A stretch of 64,000 nucleotides of DNA from Bradyrhizobium nanningense (lineage in GTDB: Bacteria; Pseudomonadota; Alphaproteobacteria; Rhizobiales; Xanthobacteraceae), in NCBI RefSeq assembly GCF_004114535.1, contig NZ_LBJC01000033.1:62001-126000 (forward strand), in the 5' to 3' direction. The position numbers and the translations under genes were made by a program. Each line of letters starts with the position of its first letter. Position 1 is the first letter of the stretch. The notes under the pieces were generated by a model. That model ran no database searches. It was not told the DNA's origin and saw only the letters and a program-made list of their open reading frames with translations. Shown here piece after piece: positions 33,181 through 41,438 of this stretch.

Positions 33181-33735
33181 TTAGCCGTTGCGCATTGTCA
33201 ATTTGGCCAAGCGCTGGCCGAGATATTCGGCTGTGTCGATGTCGCTCTGCGGCAACGCGCCGTCCACCAAGTGGGTTGCCAGGCCGAGCTGGCTGCCCAG
33301 CCGATTACGGCCGCTCACATCCTCGCCTCCTGGAATGTCGAGTCCGCACCAGAGCATGCCGTGCTGAGCAGCCAGGATCGTAAAGTAGGTCAGCGTGTGA
33401 AGCTGATCGCCGCTTGGGCAGGCGCCGGTGGTGAATCCGGCTGCGATCTTGTTGGCCCAGCGCTGCCGGCTCCACCGCTCACTTGAAGCGTCCGCGAAGG
33501 CTTTGAATTGCGCCGCCGCTCCGCCCATGTAGGTCGGGCTGCCGAACGCGACCGCACTGGCGCGGTCGACCGTTTCCAATACGCTCTCGTTCTGGAAGCG
33601 GCCCGACATGATGTCGTTGCCAGTGATGCGACAACACGCGACGTCCACTATGCTATCCGCTCCGCGCGCCACCGCATGCGCCAGCTTTTCAGTGGTGCCT
33701 GAGATGGAGAAATAGACGATGGCGAGCAGGGCCAT
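33181..33735 (-). CDS. Flavodoxin family protein (WrbA/NAD(P)H:quinone oxidoreductase-like)
   Basis: The 184-residue protein starts with a flavodoxin FMN-phosphate loop, IVYFSISGTTEKLAHAV (residues 6-22), and contains VAFGSPTYMGGAAAQFKAF, matching the WrbA/flavodoxin pocket. The late GGEDVSGRNRLGSQLGLATHL is shared with small NAD(P)H-dependent flavodoxins. It probably reduces quinones or acts as an electron carrier. It lies next to HxlR/SDR genes in the redox cassette but has its own strand and spacing. Confidence 0.85.
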   Translation of the reverse strand: MALLAIVYFSISGTTEKLAHAVARGADSIVDVACCRITGNDIMSGRFQNESVLETVDRASAVAFGSPTYMGGAAAQFKAFADASSERWSRQRWANKIAAGFTTGACPSGDQLHTLTYFTILAAQHGMLWCGLDIPGGEDVSGRNRLGSQLGLATHLVDGALPQSDIDTAEYLGQRLAKLTMRNG

Positions 33736-33815
33736 GGCGGAGCCATTTTCGGGGACTTAGCCATTTTTGACGGCGTCCATATTTTCCACAAGTCCTCCGT
33801 GCGGCATTGCGACGA

Positions 33816-34283
33816 TCACGCCGAGCGCCGGCGCGGCGCCGGCCGCGGCTTCAGCATGGTCTCGGCAGGGCTGAGCAGCCGTCCATCTTCTGCACGCATT
33901 TCGAGCTTCTTCACTGGGCGGCCTTTCTCGCGATCGACCAGCACCGTCGCGATCTCCTCGGGATGGTCGTCGAACTCCTCGCTCCATTGCCGTAGCGCCA
34001 CCAGGATCGGGAAGGTGCCGCGGCCTTTCGGCGTCAGCACATATTCCTGGTAGGCGCTGCCGTCGGAAGCAGGGGCGGTTGTCAGGATGCCGTGGTCCAC
34101 GAGTGAACGCAGCCGCACCGACAAAATGTTCTTGGCCATGCCGAGCTTGTTCTGGAATTCGCCGAAGCGGCGGAGGCCAAACAGCGCCTCGCGGATGATC
34201 AGCAGCGACCACCAATCGCCGATCGCCTCCAATGAGCGCGCGATCGGGCAGGAATCGCCCTCGAAGCTCGTTCGTTTCACCAT
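33816..34283 (-). CDS. HxlR family transcriptional regulator
   Basis: The 155-residue protein begins VKRTSFEGDSCPIARSLEAIGDWWSLLIIREALFG, the HxlR winged-helix signature. Its only cysteine, Cys12, sits where HypR/YodB/QsrR-type members carry the redox- or quinone-sensing Cys. The wing contains SVRLRSLVDHGIL. It is divergent to an SDR gene, and its promoter shares an operator with it, so autorepression plus SDR control is likely. A Ser/Arg-rich C-terminal extension follows the domain. Confidence 0.9.
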   Translation of the reverse strand: MVKRTSFEGDSCPIARSLEAIGDWWSLLIIREALFGLRRFGEFQNKLGMAKNILSVRLRSLVDHGILTTAPASDGSAYQEYVLTPKGRGTFPILVALRQWSEEFDDHPEEIATVLVDREKGRPVKKLEMRAEDGRLLSPAETMLKPRPAPRRRSA

Positions 34284-34334
34284 CGTTCCGGTCCTGTCGC
34301 GTTCGCACGATCCGATCGCCGATCACGCGCTTGT

Positions 34335-34393
34335 GTGGTTGCATTATAAAACCATCTGCCTTAGATGGCAATCTAGTTTTATGATGCAACCAC
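34335..34393. promoter_or_regulatory. Divergent promoter pair with 18-bp HxlR operator
   Basis: GTGGTTGCATTATAAAAC (34335-34352) and GTTTTATGATGCAACCAC (34376-34393) are inverted repeats with one mismatch. On the minus strand, TTGCCA (34371-34366), 17 bp and TATAAT (34348-34343) form a near-consensus HxlR promoter. On the plus strand, TGCCTT (34357-34362), 17 bp and TATGAT (34380-34385) face the SDR gene. Each -10 lies inside one operator arm, and CATCT/AGATG pairs in the spacer. Confidence 0.8.
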
Positions 34394-34404
34394 TGGAGGC
34401 GAGC

Positions 34405-35178
34405 GTGAGACTGACGAACACGACGGCCCTGATCACCGGCGGCAACAGCGGCATCGGCCTTGCGACCGCAAAACTGTTCGTGGCCGAAGGCGCCAAGGCG
34501 GTGATCACCGGTCGCAACAAGGAAACGCTGGCGGCGGCCGCCAAGGAGCTCGGGCCGAATGCGCTCGCACTGCCTGCTGATGCCACCGACATCGCCGCGA
34601 CCGAAGCTGCGATCAAGCACGGCGCCGAAAAGTTCGGCAAGTTCGACATCGTGTTCGCCAATGCCGGCATCGCGGGCGGCACGCCACTGGGTTCGGCTAC
34701 GCTTGACGTCTTCGAGAAGGTCATCAGCACCAACCTGACCGGCGTGTTCTTCACGGTGCAGTCGGCGCTGCCTTATCTCAACGACAACGCCTCGGTCATC
34801 CTCAACGGCTCGGTGATCTCGGTGCTCGGCATTCCCGGTTACTCGGCTTACGGCGCCGCGAAGGCCGGGGTGCGCGCAATGGCGCGGATCATGGCCTCGG
34901 AGCTCTCTCCGCGCGGCATCCGCGTCAATGTCGTGGCGCCGGGTGCGATCCGGACGCCGATCTGGGGGCCCGCGACCGCGACGCCGGAAGCCGAGAAGGC
35001 GTTCGAGAAGCGGATCGGAATGATGACGCCGCTCGGCCGCCTCGGTGAGACTGACCACGTTGCGAAGACGGTGCTATTCCTCGCCTCCGATGATTCCTCG
35101 CACGTGCAGGGCCAGGAGATCTTCGTCGACGGCGGCGCGGTGGCTTCCCCGAGCGGCGCGCCGATCTATCGCGGCTGA
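34405..35178 (+). CDS. Short-chain dehydrogenase/reductase
   Basis: The 257-residue SDR has the NAD(P) loop TGGNSGIG (residues 10-17), NAG motif in VFANAGIAGG, catalytic Ser in LNGSVISVLG and YSAYGAAKAG with the YxxxK dyad. It reduces or oxidises a carbonyl/alcohol substrate not determined here. GTG 34405 is chosen: GGAGG is 5 bp ahead, and the upstream in-frame ATGs at 34381/34384 lie before the expected transcription start. It is the single target of the HxlR divergon. Confidence 0.92.
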   Translation: MRLTNTTALITGGNSGIGLATAKLFVAEGAKAVITGRNKETLAAAAKELGPNALALPADATDIAATEAAIKHGAEKFGKFDIVFANAGIAGGTPLGSATLDVFEKVISTNLTGVFFTVQSALPYLNDNASVILNGSVISVLGIPGYSAYGAAKAGVRAMARIMASELSPRGIRVNVVAPGAIRTPIWGPATATPEAEKAFEKRIGMMTPLGRLGETDHVAKTVLFLASDDSSHVQGQEIFVDGGAVASPSGAPIYRG

Positions 35179-35354
35179 GCAAATCGGCCACAATCTGAAT
35201 CGGCCGGCGCCGCGCCCGAGGTTGCGCCGGCCGAATCCTGCGTCTTTCGAGACGTGTTGGCCAAACCTTTGCGTGAAGCGTTGAACCTTGGCGCGGGCTG
35301 CGAAGACATTTTTACGGGCAGGGGTCAGAAGACTCATTTTCAAGGGAGTCCGTT

Positions 35355-35537
35355 ATGCCGAAAGCAGCCCGCATTTTTTCGTCGATTTCAGCACCGCGTA
35401 TTTTCACTGAAGAATCGGCCATCCCGGCCAAACGCTCGGACAAGTCGGAACTCGTCGCCGTCGCATTGTTTGCCGGCATCGGCCTGTTCGTCTCGCTCGT
35501 CGCCGTGATCCTGGGCATGCAGGGCGTCTGGTTCTAG
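35355..35537 (+). CDS. Small single-pass membrane protein
   Basis: A 60-residue protein with a hydrophilic N-terminal half (ARIFSSISAPRIFTEES) and one C-terminal membrane helix, LVAVALFAGIGLFVSLVAVI. AAGGGAG precedes the ATG by a good distance. The layout, spacing and start signal support a genuine small protein, but no family is recognised. Confidence 0.6.
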   Translation: MPKAARIFSSISAPRIFTEESAIPAKRSDKSELVAVALFAGIGLFVSLVAVILGMQGVWF

Positions 35538-35604
35538 CTCTGCAGCATGCGCTCGCACGCCTCAGCCGCCGCGCAATCCGGCGGCGGCTGAATTTGGTGC
35601 GACC

Positions 35605-36210
35605 TCAGGCGGCGCGCAGGCTTGCGGCGGCGTGGAGTGCGTCGGCCAACGCCTTCTCGCGATGCTCCGGCCCGACCTGGATGCCGTCGGCGGTGATGAA
35701 TTCGGGATTGATCCCAATGAACCCGAACACGCTGCGCAAGTACGTTTCCAGGTGCTCCAGCGCCGCGGCGGGTGAGCCCGCGCCGTAATAGCCACCGCGC
35801 GAGATCGCGATGATCACACGTTTGCCGCCGGCGAGGCCCTGCGGTCCGTTAGGGCCGTAGCTGAACGTCTTGCCCCTCACGGCGATGCGGTCGATCCACG
35901 CCTTGAGCTGGCTGGGAATCGTAAAATTGTACATGGGGGCGCCGATCACGACGATGTCGGCAGAAAGAAACTCGTCGAGCGCGGCCGCGCTAGCGGCAAG
36001 GTCGGGTCCGAGTTCCGCCGGCACGGGCGCGCCTTGCGCGGCGGCGAGATGCGAGCCGGAGAGGTGGGCAAGCGGGGTCTGGGTCAGGTCGCGATAGGTC
36101 ACTTCGAGCGAGGGCGTTGCCTGGCGCAGCCGATTGACGATGGCGGCGGAGACCTGCCGGGAGACGGAGTGGGGGCCGAGGACGCTGGAGTCGAGATGGA
36201 GAAGTTTCAT
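35605..36210 (-). CDS. azoR: FMN-dependent NADH-azoreductase
   Basis: The 201-residue protein begins KLLHLDSSVLGPHSVSRQVS and contains IVIGAPMYNFTIPSQLKAWIDR, the AzoR/flavodoxin-like fold with its FMN pocket, followed by FSYGPNGPQGLAGGKRVIIA. It reduces quinones and azo compounds with NADH as homodimer. It is divergent to an HxlR gene with a palindrome between, a known pairing for electrophile detoxification. Confidence 0.93.
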   Translation of the reverse strand: MKLLHLDSSVLGPHSVSRQVSAAIVNRLRQATPSLEVTYRDLTQTPLAHLSGSHLAAAQGAPVPAELGPDLAASAAALDEFLSADIVVIGAPMYNFTIPSQLKAWIDRIAVRGKTFSYGPNGPQGLAGGKRVIIAISRGGYYGAGSPAAALEHLETYLRSVFGFIGINPEFITADGIQVGPEHREKALADALHAAASLRAA

Positions 36211-36220
36211 TTGGGGTCAC

Positions 36221-36243
36221 CCTGGTATAAGTTTGTAACCAGG
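36221..36243. promoter_or_regulatory. Palindromic operator candidate between azoR and HxlR genes
   Basis: CCTGGTATAAG and TGTAACCAGG form a palindromic element (CCTGGT...ACCAGG, perfect 6-bp arms over an 11-bp AT-rich core) 10 bp ahead of the azoR start codon. The location and symmetry fit an HxlR-dimer site controlling azoR. Confidence 0.5.
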
Positions 36244-36293
36244 ACTACATGAGTGACTATCGAAACCCCCGCAAGAACGCACTTTTTTGGGCC

Positions 36294-36740
36294 ATGGACA
36301 CATCTTTGAAACCTGCGCACACCGCTTTGCCTGCCTTGCCGAGGCAAGAACCAGGGTCAACTGGGAGGCCCGATCCCGTGCCCGATCCGAACCACGCGGA
36401 CTGCCGCGGGGTCGCCTCTGTGCTGTCCCGTGTCGGCGACAAATGGAGCGTGTTGGTGATCATGATGCTCGGCGACGGGCCGAAGCGTTTCAACGAGCTG
36501 AAGCGCATGATCAACGGCATCTCACAGCGGATGCTGACCCTGACACTGCGTGGGCTGGAGCGTGACGGCCTCGTGACGCGCACGATCTTTCCGACCATTC
36601 CGCCGCGTGTGGACTATGAGCTGACCGATCTCGGCCGCGGGCTGTCGCAGCCGGTGAAGGCGCTTGGGGAGTGGGCGATGGACCATATGGCGCAGATCGA
36701 GGACGCCCGGACGAAGTTCGATGCGCGCATCGAGGGCTAA
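36294..36740 (+). CDS. HxlR family transcriptional regulator (azoR-linked)
   Basis: The 148-residue protein has the HxlR domain: HADCRGVASVLSRVGDKWSVLVIMMLGDGPKRFNELKRM and ISQRMLTLTLRGLERDGLV. It has a single cysteine, in ADCRG, at the sensing position. The start is taken as the ATG at 36294; in-frame ATG 36249 would overlap the operator region. A Pro-rich N-terminal extension of about 35 residues precedes the domain. Probably represses azoR until the Cys is modified. Confidence 0.88.
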   Translation: MDTSLKPAHTALPALPRQEPGSTGRPDPVPDPNHADCRGVASVLSRVGDKWSVLVIMMLGDGPKRFNELKRMINGISQRMLTLTLRGLERDGLVTRTIFPTIPPRVDYELTDLGRGLSQPVKALGEWAMDHMAQIEDARTKFDARIEG

Positions 36741-36792
36741 GGCGGAGACGTTCAGCTCCTGCATATGACATTTGGCGGCAGTTGAGCGCACG

Positions 36793-36928
36793 CCTCGCCC
36801 TTCGAGACGACCGCTGCGCGGTCTCCTCAGGGTGAGGCTGAATGGGCATCGTGGTGCCTTGACATGTCGCCACGCACTCCGCCCTCATCCTGAGGGCCCG
36901 CCAGGGGCGGGCGTCTCGAAGGATGCGC
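36793..36928. repeat. Dispersed palindromic repeat, family C copy 3 (diverged)
   Basis: It opens with CCTCGCCCTTCGAGACG and CTCCTCAGGGTGAGGCTGA and closes with CCTCATCCTGAGGGCCCGCC and GTCTCGAAGGATGCGCC. These are variants of the family C blocks with a different central region. It lies between the HxlR and dprA 3' ends. Confidence 0.65.
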
Positions 36929-36938
36929 CGCAGAGAAA

Positions 36939-38057
36939 CTAAAGCAGCGACACCAGCCCGCCGCCATGGCGTTCGAGCTTTCCGGCCAGCTCGAGCTCCA
37001 GCAGCACGGTGCGCACGATCGCGGGCGAGGCGCCGGACATCCGCACGAGATCGTCGATGGAGATGGGCGCGGGGCCGAGTAGGCCGGTGATCTGGTCGCG
37101 GTCGTGCCGTTGCGGATCGCTCTCGAACGGCTCGCTGTCGGGCTCGCTCGCAGGACTCATCAGCGGCCGCTCCATGATCGGCTGCACCGCGTTGATGATG
37201 TCGGCAGCTTCGGTGACCAGGGTCGCGCCCTGCTTGATCAGATCGTTGGCGCCGGCGGCGCGCGGATCGAGCGGCGAGCCGGGGACGGCGAACACCTCGC
37301 GGCCCTGTTCGGCCGCCATGCGCGCGGTGATCAGCGAGCCCGAGCGGTGCGCCGCCTCCACCACGACGACGCCGAGCGAAGCGCCCGAGATCAGCCGGTT
37401 GCGGCGAGGGAAGTCGCGGGCGCGCGGCTCATGGCCGAGCGGCATCTCGGAGATCGCAGCGCCTTCGTGATCGAGGATCGCCGTGAGCAGATCGCCATGC
37501 TCGGGCGGATAGATGCAGTCATGGCCGCCGGCGAGCACGGCGATCGTGCCGCTCTCGACGCTGGCGCGATGCGCGGCCTGATCGACGCCGCGCGCGAGCC
37601 CGGAGATGACGACGAAGCCGGCTTCGCCGAGCTCGCGCGCCAGCAGGCCTGCGAACTTCAGCCCGGCGCCGGAGGCATTGCGCGAGCCGACGATCGCGAT
37701 CATCGACCGCATCAAGGTCTTGGTATCGCCGCGCACGGCGAGCAGCGGCGGCGCATCGTCGATCATCGCCAGCCGCGCCGGATAGCCGTCCTCGCCGGGT
37801 GCAAGCCAGGTGATGCCGAACTTGCGGCTCGCGGCGAGCTCGGCCTTGGCTTCATCGGCGCTATAGATGCGGCCCGATCGCTGTGCACCGCCGCGGCGCG
37901 CGAGATCAGGCAGCCGCTCCAGCGCGGCGCGCGCGGTGCCGAAATGATCGACCAGCGAGCGGAAGGTGCGCGGGCCCACATTGTCGGAACGGATCAGCCG
38001 CAGGCGGTCGATCCGTTCAGCCTCGGTCAGCTCCACGCTCGGATTGATGGCGTCCAC
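36939..38057 (-). CDS. dprA: DNA-processing protein DprA
   Basis: The 372-residue protein has the DprA Rossmann fold core: VGSRNASGAGLKFAGLLARELGEAGFVVISGLARGVDQAAHR, with GHDCIYPPEH and SEMPLGHEPRARDFPRRNRLISG following, and a C-terminal winged-helix region. It loads RecA on incoming single-stranded DNA during transformation. GTG 38057 is chosen because AAGGAG is 5 bp ahead; the frame is open to ATG 38081. In many bacteria dprA lies beside topA; here a 4.5 kb redox cassette separates them. Confidence 0.93.
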   Translation of the reverse strand: MDAINPSVELTEAERIDRLRLIRSDNVGPRTFRSLVDHFGTARAALERLPDLARRGGAQRSGRIYSADEAKAELAASRKFGITWLAPGEDGYPARLAMIDDAPPLLAVRGDTKTLMRSMIAIVGSRNASGAGLKFAGLLARELGEAGFVVISGLARGVDQAAHRASVESGTIAVLAGGHDCIYPPEHGDLLTAILDHEGAAISEMPLGHEPRARDFPRRNRLISGASLGVVVVEAAHRSGSLITARMAAEQGREVFAVPGSPLDPRAAGANDLIKQGATLVTEAADIINAVQPIMERPLMSPASEPDSEPFESDPQRHDRDQITGLLGPAPISIDDLVRMSGASPAIVRTVLLELELAGKLERHGGGLVSLL

Positions 38058-38172
38058 GGCGTCTCCTTGTAGGCGCAGCATGGAACAACCTGAGGGCGTT
38101 GCGCAACAGCGACGTGCGCTTGCGCGGCCTCATCGCAATGCTAAAAGCGGTGCCAATAAGAAGGGTTTTGCC

Positions 38173-39417
38173 ATGATCTCACTCGCCGACCTCCAGCGCC
38201 GCATCGAAGCCGGCGAGTTGTCGCCCGATGCCGCCATCGCCCAGTCGCATGCGGCAATCGAGGCAAAGGAGAAGGACGTCCGCGCCTTCGTCCGTCACGA
38301 CAAGGCCGCAAAGGCACAAAGCGCCGGCCCGCTGCGCGGCATCGCGGTCGGCATCAAGGACATCATCGACACTGCCAACATGCCGACCGAGATGGGCTCG
38401 GAGATCTATCGCGACTGGCAGCCGCGCGCCGATGCGCCTGTGGTGATGATGCTGAAGCGGGCGGGGGCCACCATCATCGGCAAGACCACGACCACGGCGT
38501 TCGCCTCGCGCGATCCCACCCCGACGCTCAATCCGCACAATCTCGGTCATTCGCCGGGCGGCTCCTCCTCGGGCTCGGCGGCAGCGGTCGGCGCCGGCAT
38601 GATCCCGCTGGCGCTGGGCACCCAGACCGGCGGCTCGGTGATCCGGCCCGCGGCCTATTGCGGGACCGCCGCGATCAAGCCCTCGTTCCGCATGCTGCCG
38701 ACGGTCGGCGTGAAGTGCTATTCGTGGGCACTCGACACGGTCGGCCTGTTCGGTGCCCGCGCAGAAGATCTCGCGCGCGGGCTCCTGGCGATGACGGGCC
38801 GCACCGAGTTTTCCGGCATCGTTCCGGCGAAGGCGCCACGCATCGGCGTGGTCAGGCAGGAGTTCGCAGGCAGCGTCGAGCCGGCGGCCGAGGAAGGCCT
38901 GCAGGCCGCGATCAAGGCGGCGGAGCGCGCCGGTGCCAGCGTGCAGGCCATCGATCTGCCCGAGGCGGTGCAGGAGGCCTGGCGCATCCACCCCATCGTC
39001 CAGGATTTCGAGGCGCATCGCGCGCTGGCCTGGGAGTTTTCGGAGCGTCACGACGAGATCGCGCCGATGCTGCGGGCAAGCCTCGATGCGACGGCCCACC
39101 TGACGCCGAAAGAATATGACGAAGCGCGCCGGATCAGCCGGCGCGGCCGCCGCGAGCTCGGCGAATTGTTCGAGGGCGTCGACGTGCTCTTGACCTATTC
39201 GGCGCCGGGCACCGCGCCGGCCAAGGAGCTCGCGACGACCGGCGATCCCCGCTACAACCGGCTCTGGACCTTGATGGGCAATCCTTGCGTCAACGTGCCG
39301 GTGCTGAAGGTGGGTGGCCTGCCGACCGGCGTGCAGGTGATCGCACGCTTCGGCAACGATGCGCGCGCGCTCGCAACGGCGTGGTTCCTGGAGCAGGCGC
39401 TGGCGAAGTCAGGTTAG
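38173..39417 (+). CDS. Amidase signature enzyme
   Basis: The 414-residue protein has an amidase catalytic triad: GIAVGIKDIID (catalytic Lys near 60) and HSPGGSSSGSAAAVGAGMIP with the Ser-cisSer-nucleophile. It hydrolyses amides, but the substrate is unknown. The ATG at 38173 gives a normal N-terminus. Its final nine bases overlap the patatin gene on the opposite strand. Confidence 0.93.
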   Translation: MISLADLQRRIEAGELSPDAAIAQSHAAIEAKEKDVRAFVRHDKAAKAQSAGPLRGIAVGIKDIIDTANMPTEMGSEIYRDWQPRADAPVVMMLKRAGATIIGKTTTTAFASRDPTPTLNPHNLGHSPGGSSSGSAAAVGAGMIPLALGTQTGGSVIRPAAYCGTAAIKPSFRMLPTVGVKCYSWALDTVGLFGARAEDLARGLLAMTGRTEFSGIVPAKAPRIGVVRQEFAGSVEPAAEEGLQAAIKAAERAGASVQAIDLPEAVQEAWRIHPIVQDFEAHRALAWEFSERHDEIAPMLRASLDATAHLTPKEYDEARRISRRGRRELGELFEGVDVLLTYSAPGTAPAKELATTGDPRYNRLWTLMGNPCVNVPVLKVGGLPTGVQVIARFGNDARALATAWFLEQALAKSG

Positions 39418-40617
39418 CGCCGGTTCGGAAGCCGCGAGAACCTGTGCGGACGCGGAAGGCGCGCCGGCCTTTGCGTCTTGCCCAAGCCAGCGCTCGGCGG
39501 CGGCGCGACCGCTCCGGTGCAGCAGCCGGATGAAGCCGCGGCCGAGATCGGTCGATGAGCGCTGCGCCAGGCCGTCAACGGAGTCTTCGGCCGCGATCCT
39601 GGTGAGCCGCAGCGAAGATGCTGCGTGCGGCTGCGCCCATGCGATCGCAGCGATCTCGGCATTGAGCGCGGCGTTAGCCGCGATCTGGTCGAGACGGCGG
39701 TCGATCGCGGCGAGCGTGATCGGCACATAGCCGTCGCGCGCCGGCGTGACCTGCACGAGCAGGACATCGGGGGTTGTCGTCTCCTGCACCAGCCGCAGCA
39801 GCGGCGGGTTGCCGCCGAAGCCGCCGTCCCAATAGGCCTCGCCGTCGATCTCGACGGCGCAGTGAACCAGGGGTGGGCAGGTCGAGGCCAGCGCGACGTC
39901 GGCGGTGACCGCGTCGTTGCGGAAGATCTGCTGCTGCCCGTCGCGGATCCGCGTCGCCGCGATCAGCAGCTTCGGGCACTGCGCGCCGCGCAACGCGGAA
40001 AAATCGATGTCGCGCAGCAGCGCCTGCCGCAGCGGATCGAGATCGAACGGATCGAACTGGCCGGAGCGCAGCGTCGGACCGAATGCGACCGAGCTTCCCG
40101 CCGGCGAGAATCCGCCGACCAGCATCAGCGAGCGGAACGAGCCCTCGTGCATCAGGCGGAGCCAGAACCGGCTCAGCCGGCTGCGCGCGGCTTCGCGGCC
40201 GCCCTCCGCGAGGCCGGAGGCGAGCAGAAGCGCATTGACGGCGCCGGCACTGGCGCCGCTGATGGTGTCGATCTCGATCGGCTCTTCCAAGAGCCGTTCC
40301 AGCACGCCCCATGTGAAGGCGGCAAAGGTGCCGCCGCCCTGCAGCGCCAGCGACAATTGTCGCGGCGGCCATGGCGTGGAGCGAGGCTGCGCTGACGCAG
40401 ATGAGGGCGCCGCAGGTCGGACCTCGACCGCGACAGGAGCTGCTGCGACGGCGGCAGGTGCGGGCGCTGGCGGCGAAACGGCTGTGGACTTTGGCGCAGG
40501 AGGCGGCGCGGGCGCATCGGACCAGATGCTGGTCGTCGACAGCAGGCGGCTTGCCGCAGTGGCCTGCGAGCCGGCTTCGCCATGCGTGCTGTCCTTCATC
40601 TCGCTCATTCTGAGCAA
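39409..40617 (-). CDS. Patatin-like phospholipase family protein
   Basis: The 402-residue protein has an N-terminal Ala/Pro/Ser-rich linker of about 95 residues, then the patatin core: SLALQGGGTFAAFTWGVL (oxyanion loop), TISGASAGAVNALLL with the nucleophile Ser in GxSxG, and YWDGGFGGNPP with the dyad Asp. It hydrolyses acyl lipids. No typical signal peptide is evident. It is convergent with the amidase gene. Confidence 0.9.
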   Translation of the reverse strand: MLRMSEMKDSTHGEAGSQATAASRLLSTTSIWSDAPAPPPAPKSTAVSPPAPAPAAVAAAPVAVEVRPAAPSSASAQPRSTPWPPRQLSLALQGGGTFAAFTWGVLERLLEEPIEIDTISGASAGAVNALLLASGLAEGGREAARSRLSRFWLRLMHEGSFRSLMLVGGFSPAGSSVAFGPTLRSGQFDPFDLDPLRQALLRDIDFSALRGAQCPKLLIAATRIRDGQQQIFRNDAVTADVALASTCPPLVHCAVEIDGEAYWDGGFGGNPPLLRLVQETTTPDVLLVQVTPARDGYVPITLAAIDRRLDQIAANAALNAEIAAIAWAQPHAASSLRLTRIAAEDSVDGLAQRSSTDLGRGFIRLLHRSGRAAAERWLGQDAKAGAPSASAQVLAASEPALT

Positions 40618-40779
40618 CCGCGTAACGCCATCTCGACTGTCAGGATGACAGGCGTGGAACTTGTTCGCTACTGCCGGCCGCGAGCAGCGACGAGTTGCGA
40701 ACAGGATTTGGCATATAATGCAGAAGGGTAGCTTCGGTATCCGTAGATGCCATGGCTTTAGAAGCTTGCCTTGACGCCA

Positions 40780-41376
40780 CTACGCTTTCTCGCCGATCCG
40801 GCTTTCCTTGCCCGCTTGCAATCGCTTGATGTTCTCGCGATGCGCGTAGAACAGGAGCAAAGTCAGCACGGCAAACAATGCTGCGAGCGCGAGATGCCCG
40901 AACCACCACAGGAAGATCGGTGTGATGAACGCGGCTACCAGCGCCGACAGCGATGAGTAGCGGGTGGTGAAGGCGGTCGCCAGCCAGAGCAGGCAGAACA
41001 CCACCATGCCAGGCCAGAACAGGCCGAGCAGGACGCCGATATAGACGGCGACGCCTTTGCCGCCCCGAAACTTGAGCCAGACCGGGAAGAGATGGCCGAG
41101 GAAGGCGCCGAGCCCAGCGACCATCGCGGCATTGGGACCTGCGATGTAGCCGGCGATCAATACGGCCACGGTGCCCTTGAGCGCGTCGAACAGCAGGGTG
41201 GCCGCGGCAAGACTCTTGCGTCCGGTGCGCAGCACATTGGTGGCGCCGATGCTGCCGGAGCCGATCGAGCGGATATCCTGCGTGCCGGCGAGCTTGGTCA
41301 GGACCAGGCCGAATGGAATCGAGCCGAGTAGGTAGCCGATGACGAAGGCTACCGGCAAAAATGCTTCAAGCCCCAT
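40780..41376 (-). CDS. plsY: Acyl-phosphate:glycerol-3-phosphate acyltransferase PlsY
   Basis: The 198-residue polytopic protein has PlsY's signatures: SIPFGLVLTKLAG, SGSIGATNVLRTGRK and FRGGKGVAVYIGV. It transfers an acyl group from acyl-phosphate to glycerol-3-phosphate in the first step of phospholipid synthesis at the inner membrane. Downstream of the probable pyrC'-pyrB unit by 62 bp on the same strand. A Lys-rich short C-terminal tail follows the last membrane segment. Confidence 0.95.
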   Translation of the reverse strand: MGLEAFLPVAFVIGYLLGSIPFGLVLTKLAGTQDIRSIGSGSIGATNVLRTGRKSLAAATLLFDALKGTVAVLIAGYIAGPNAAMVAGLGAFLGHLFPVWLKFRGGKGVAVYIGVLLGLFWPGMVVFCLLWLATAFTTRYSSLSALVAAFITPIFLWWFGHLALAALFAVLTLLLFYAHRENIKRLQAGKESRIGEKA

Positions 41377-41438
41377 GGCGGCCTCTCCAAAGGCTGGATC
41401 TCCAAAGACTGGATCTCAATGTCGCACGATTGCGCACG

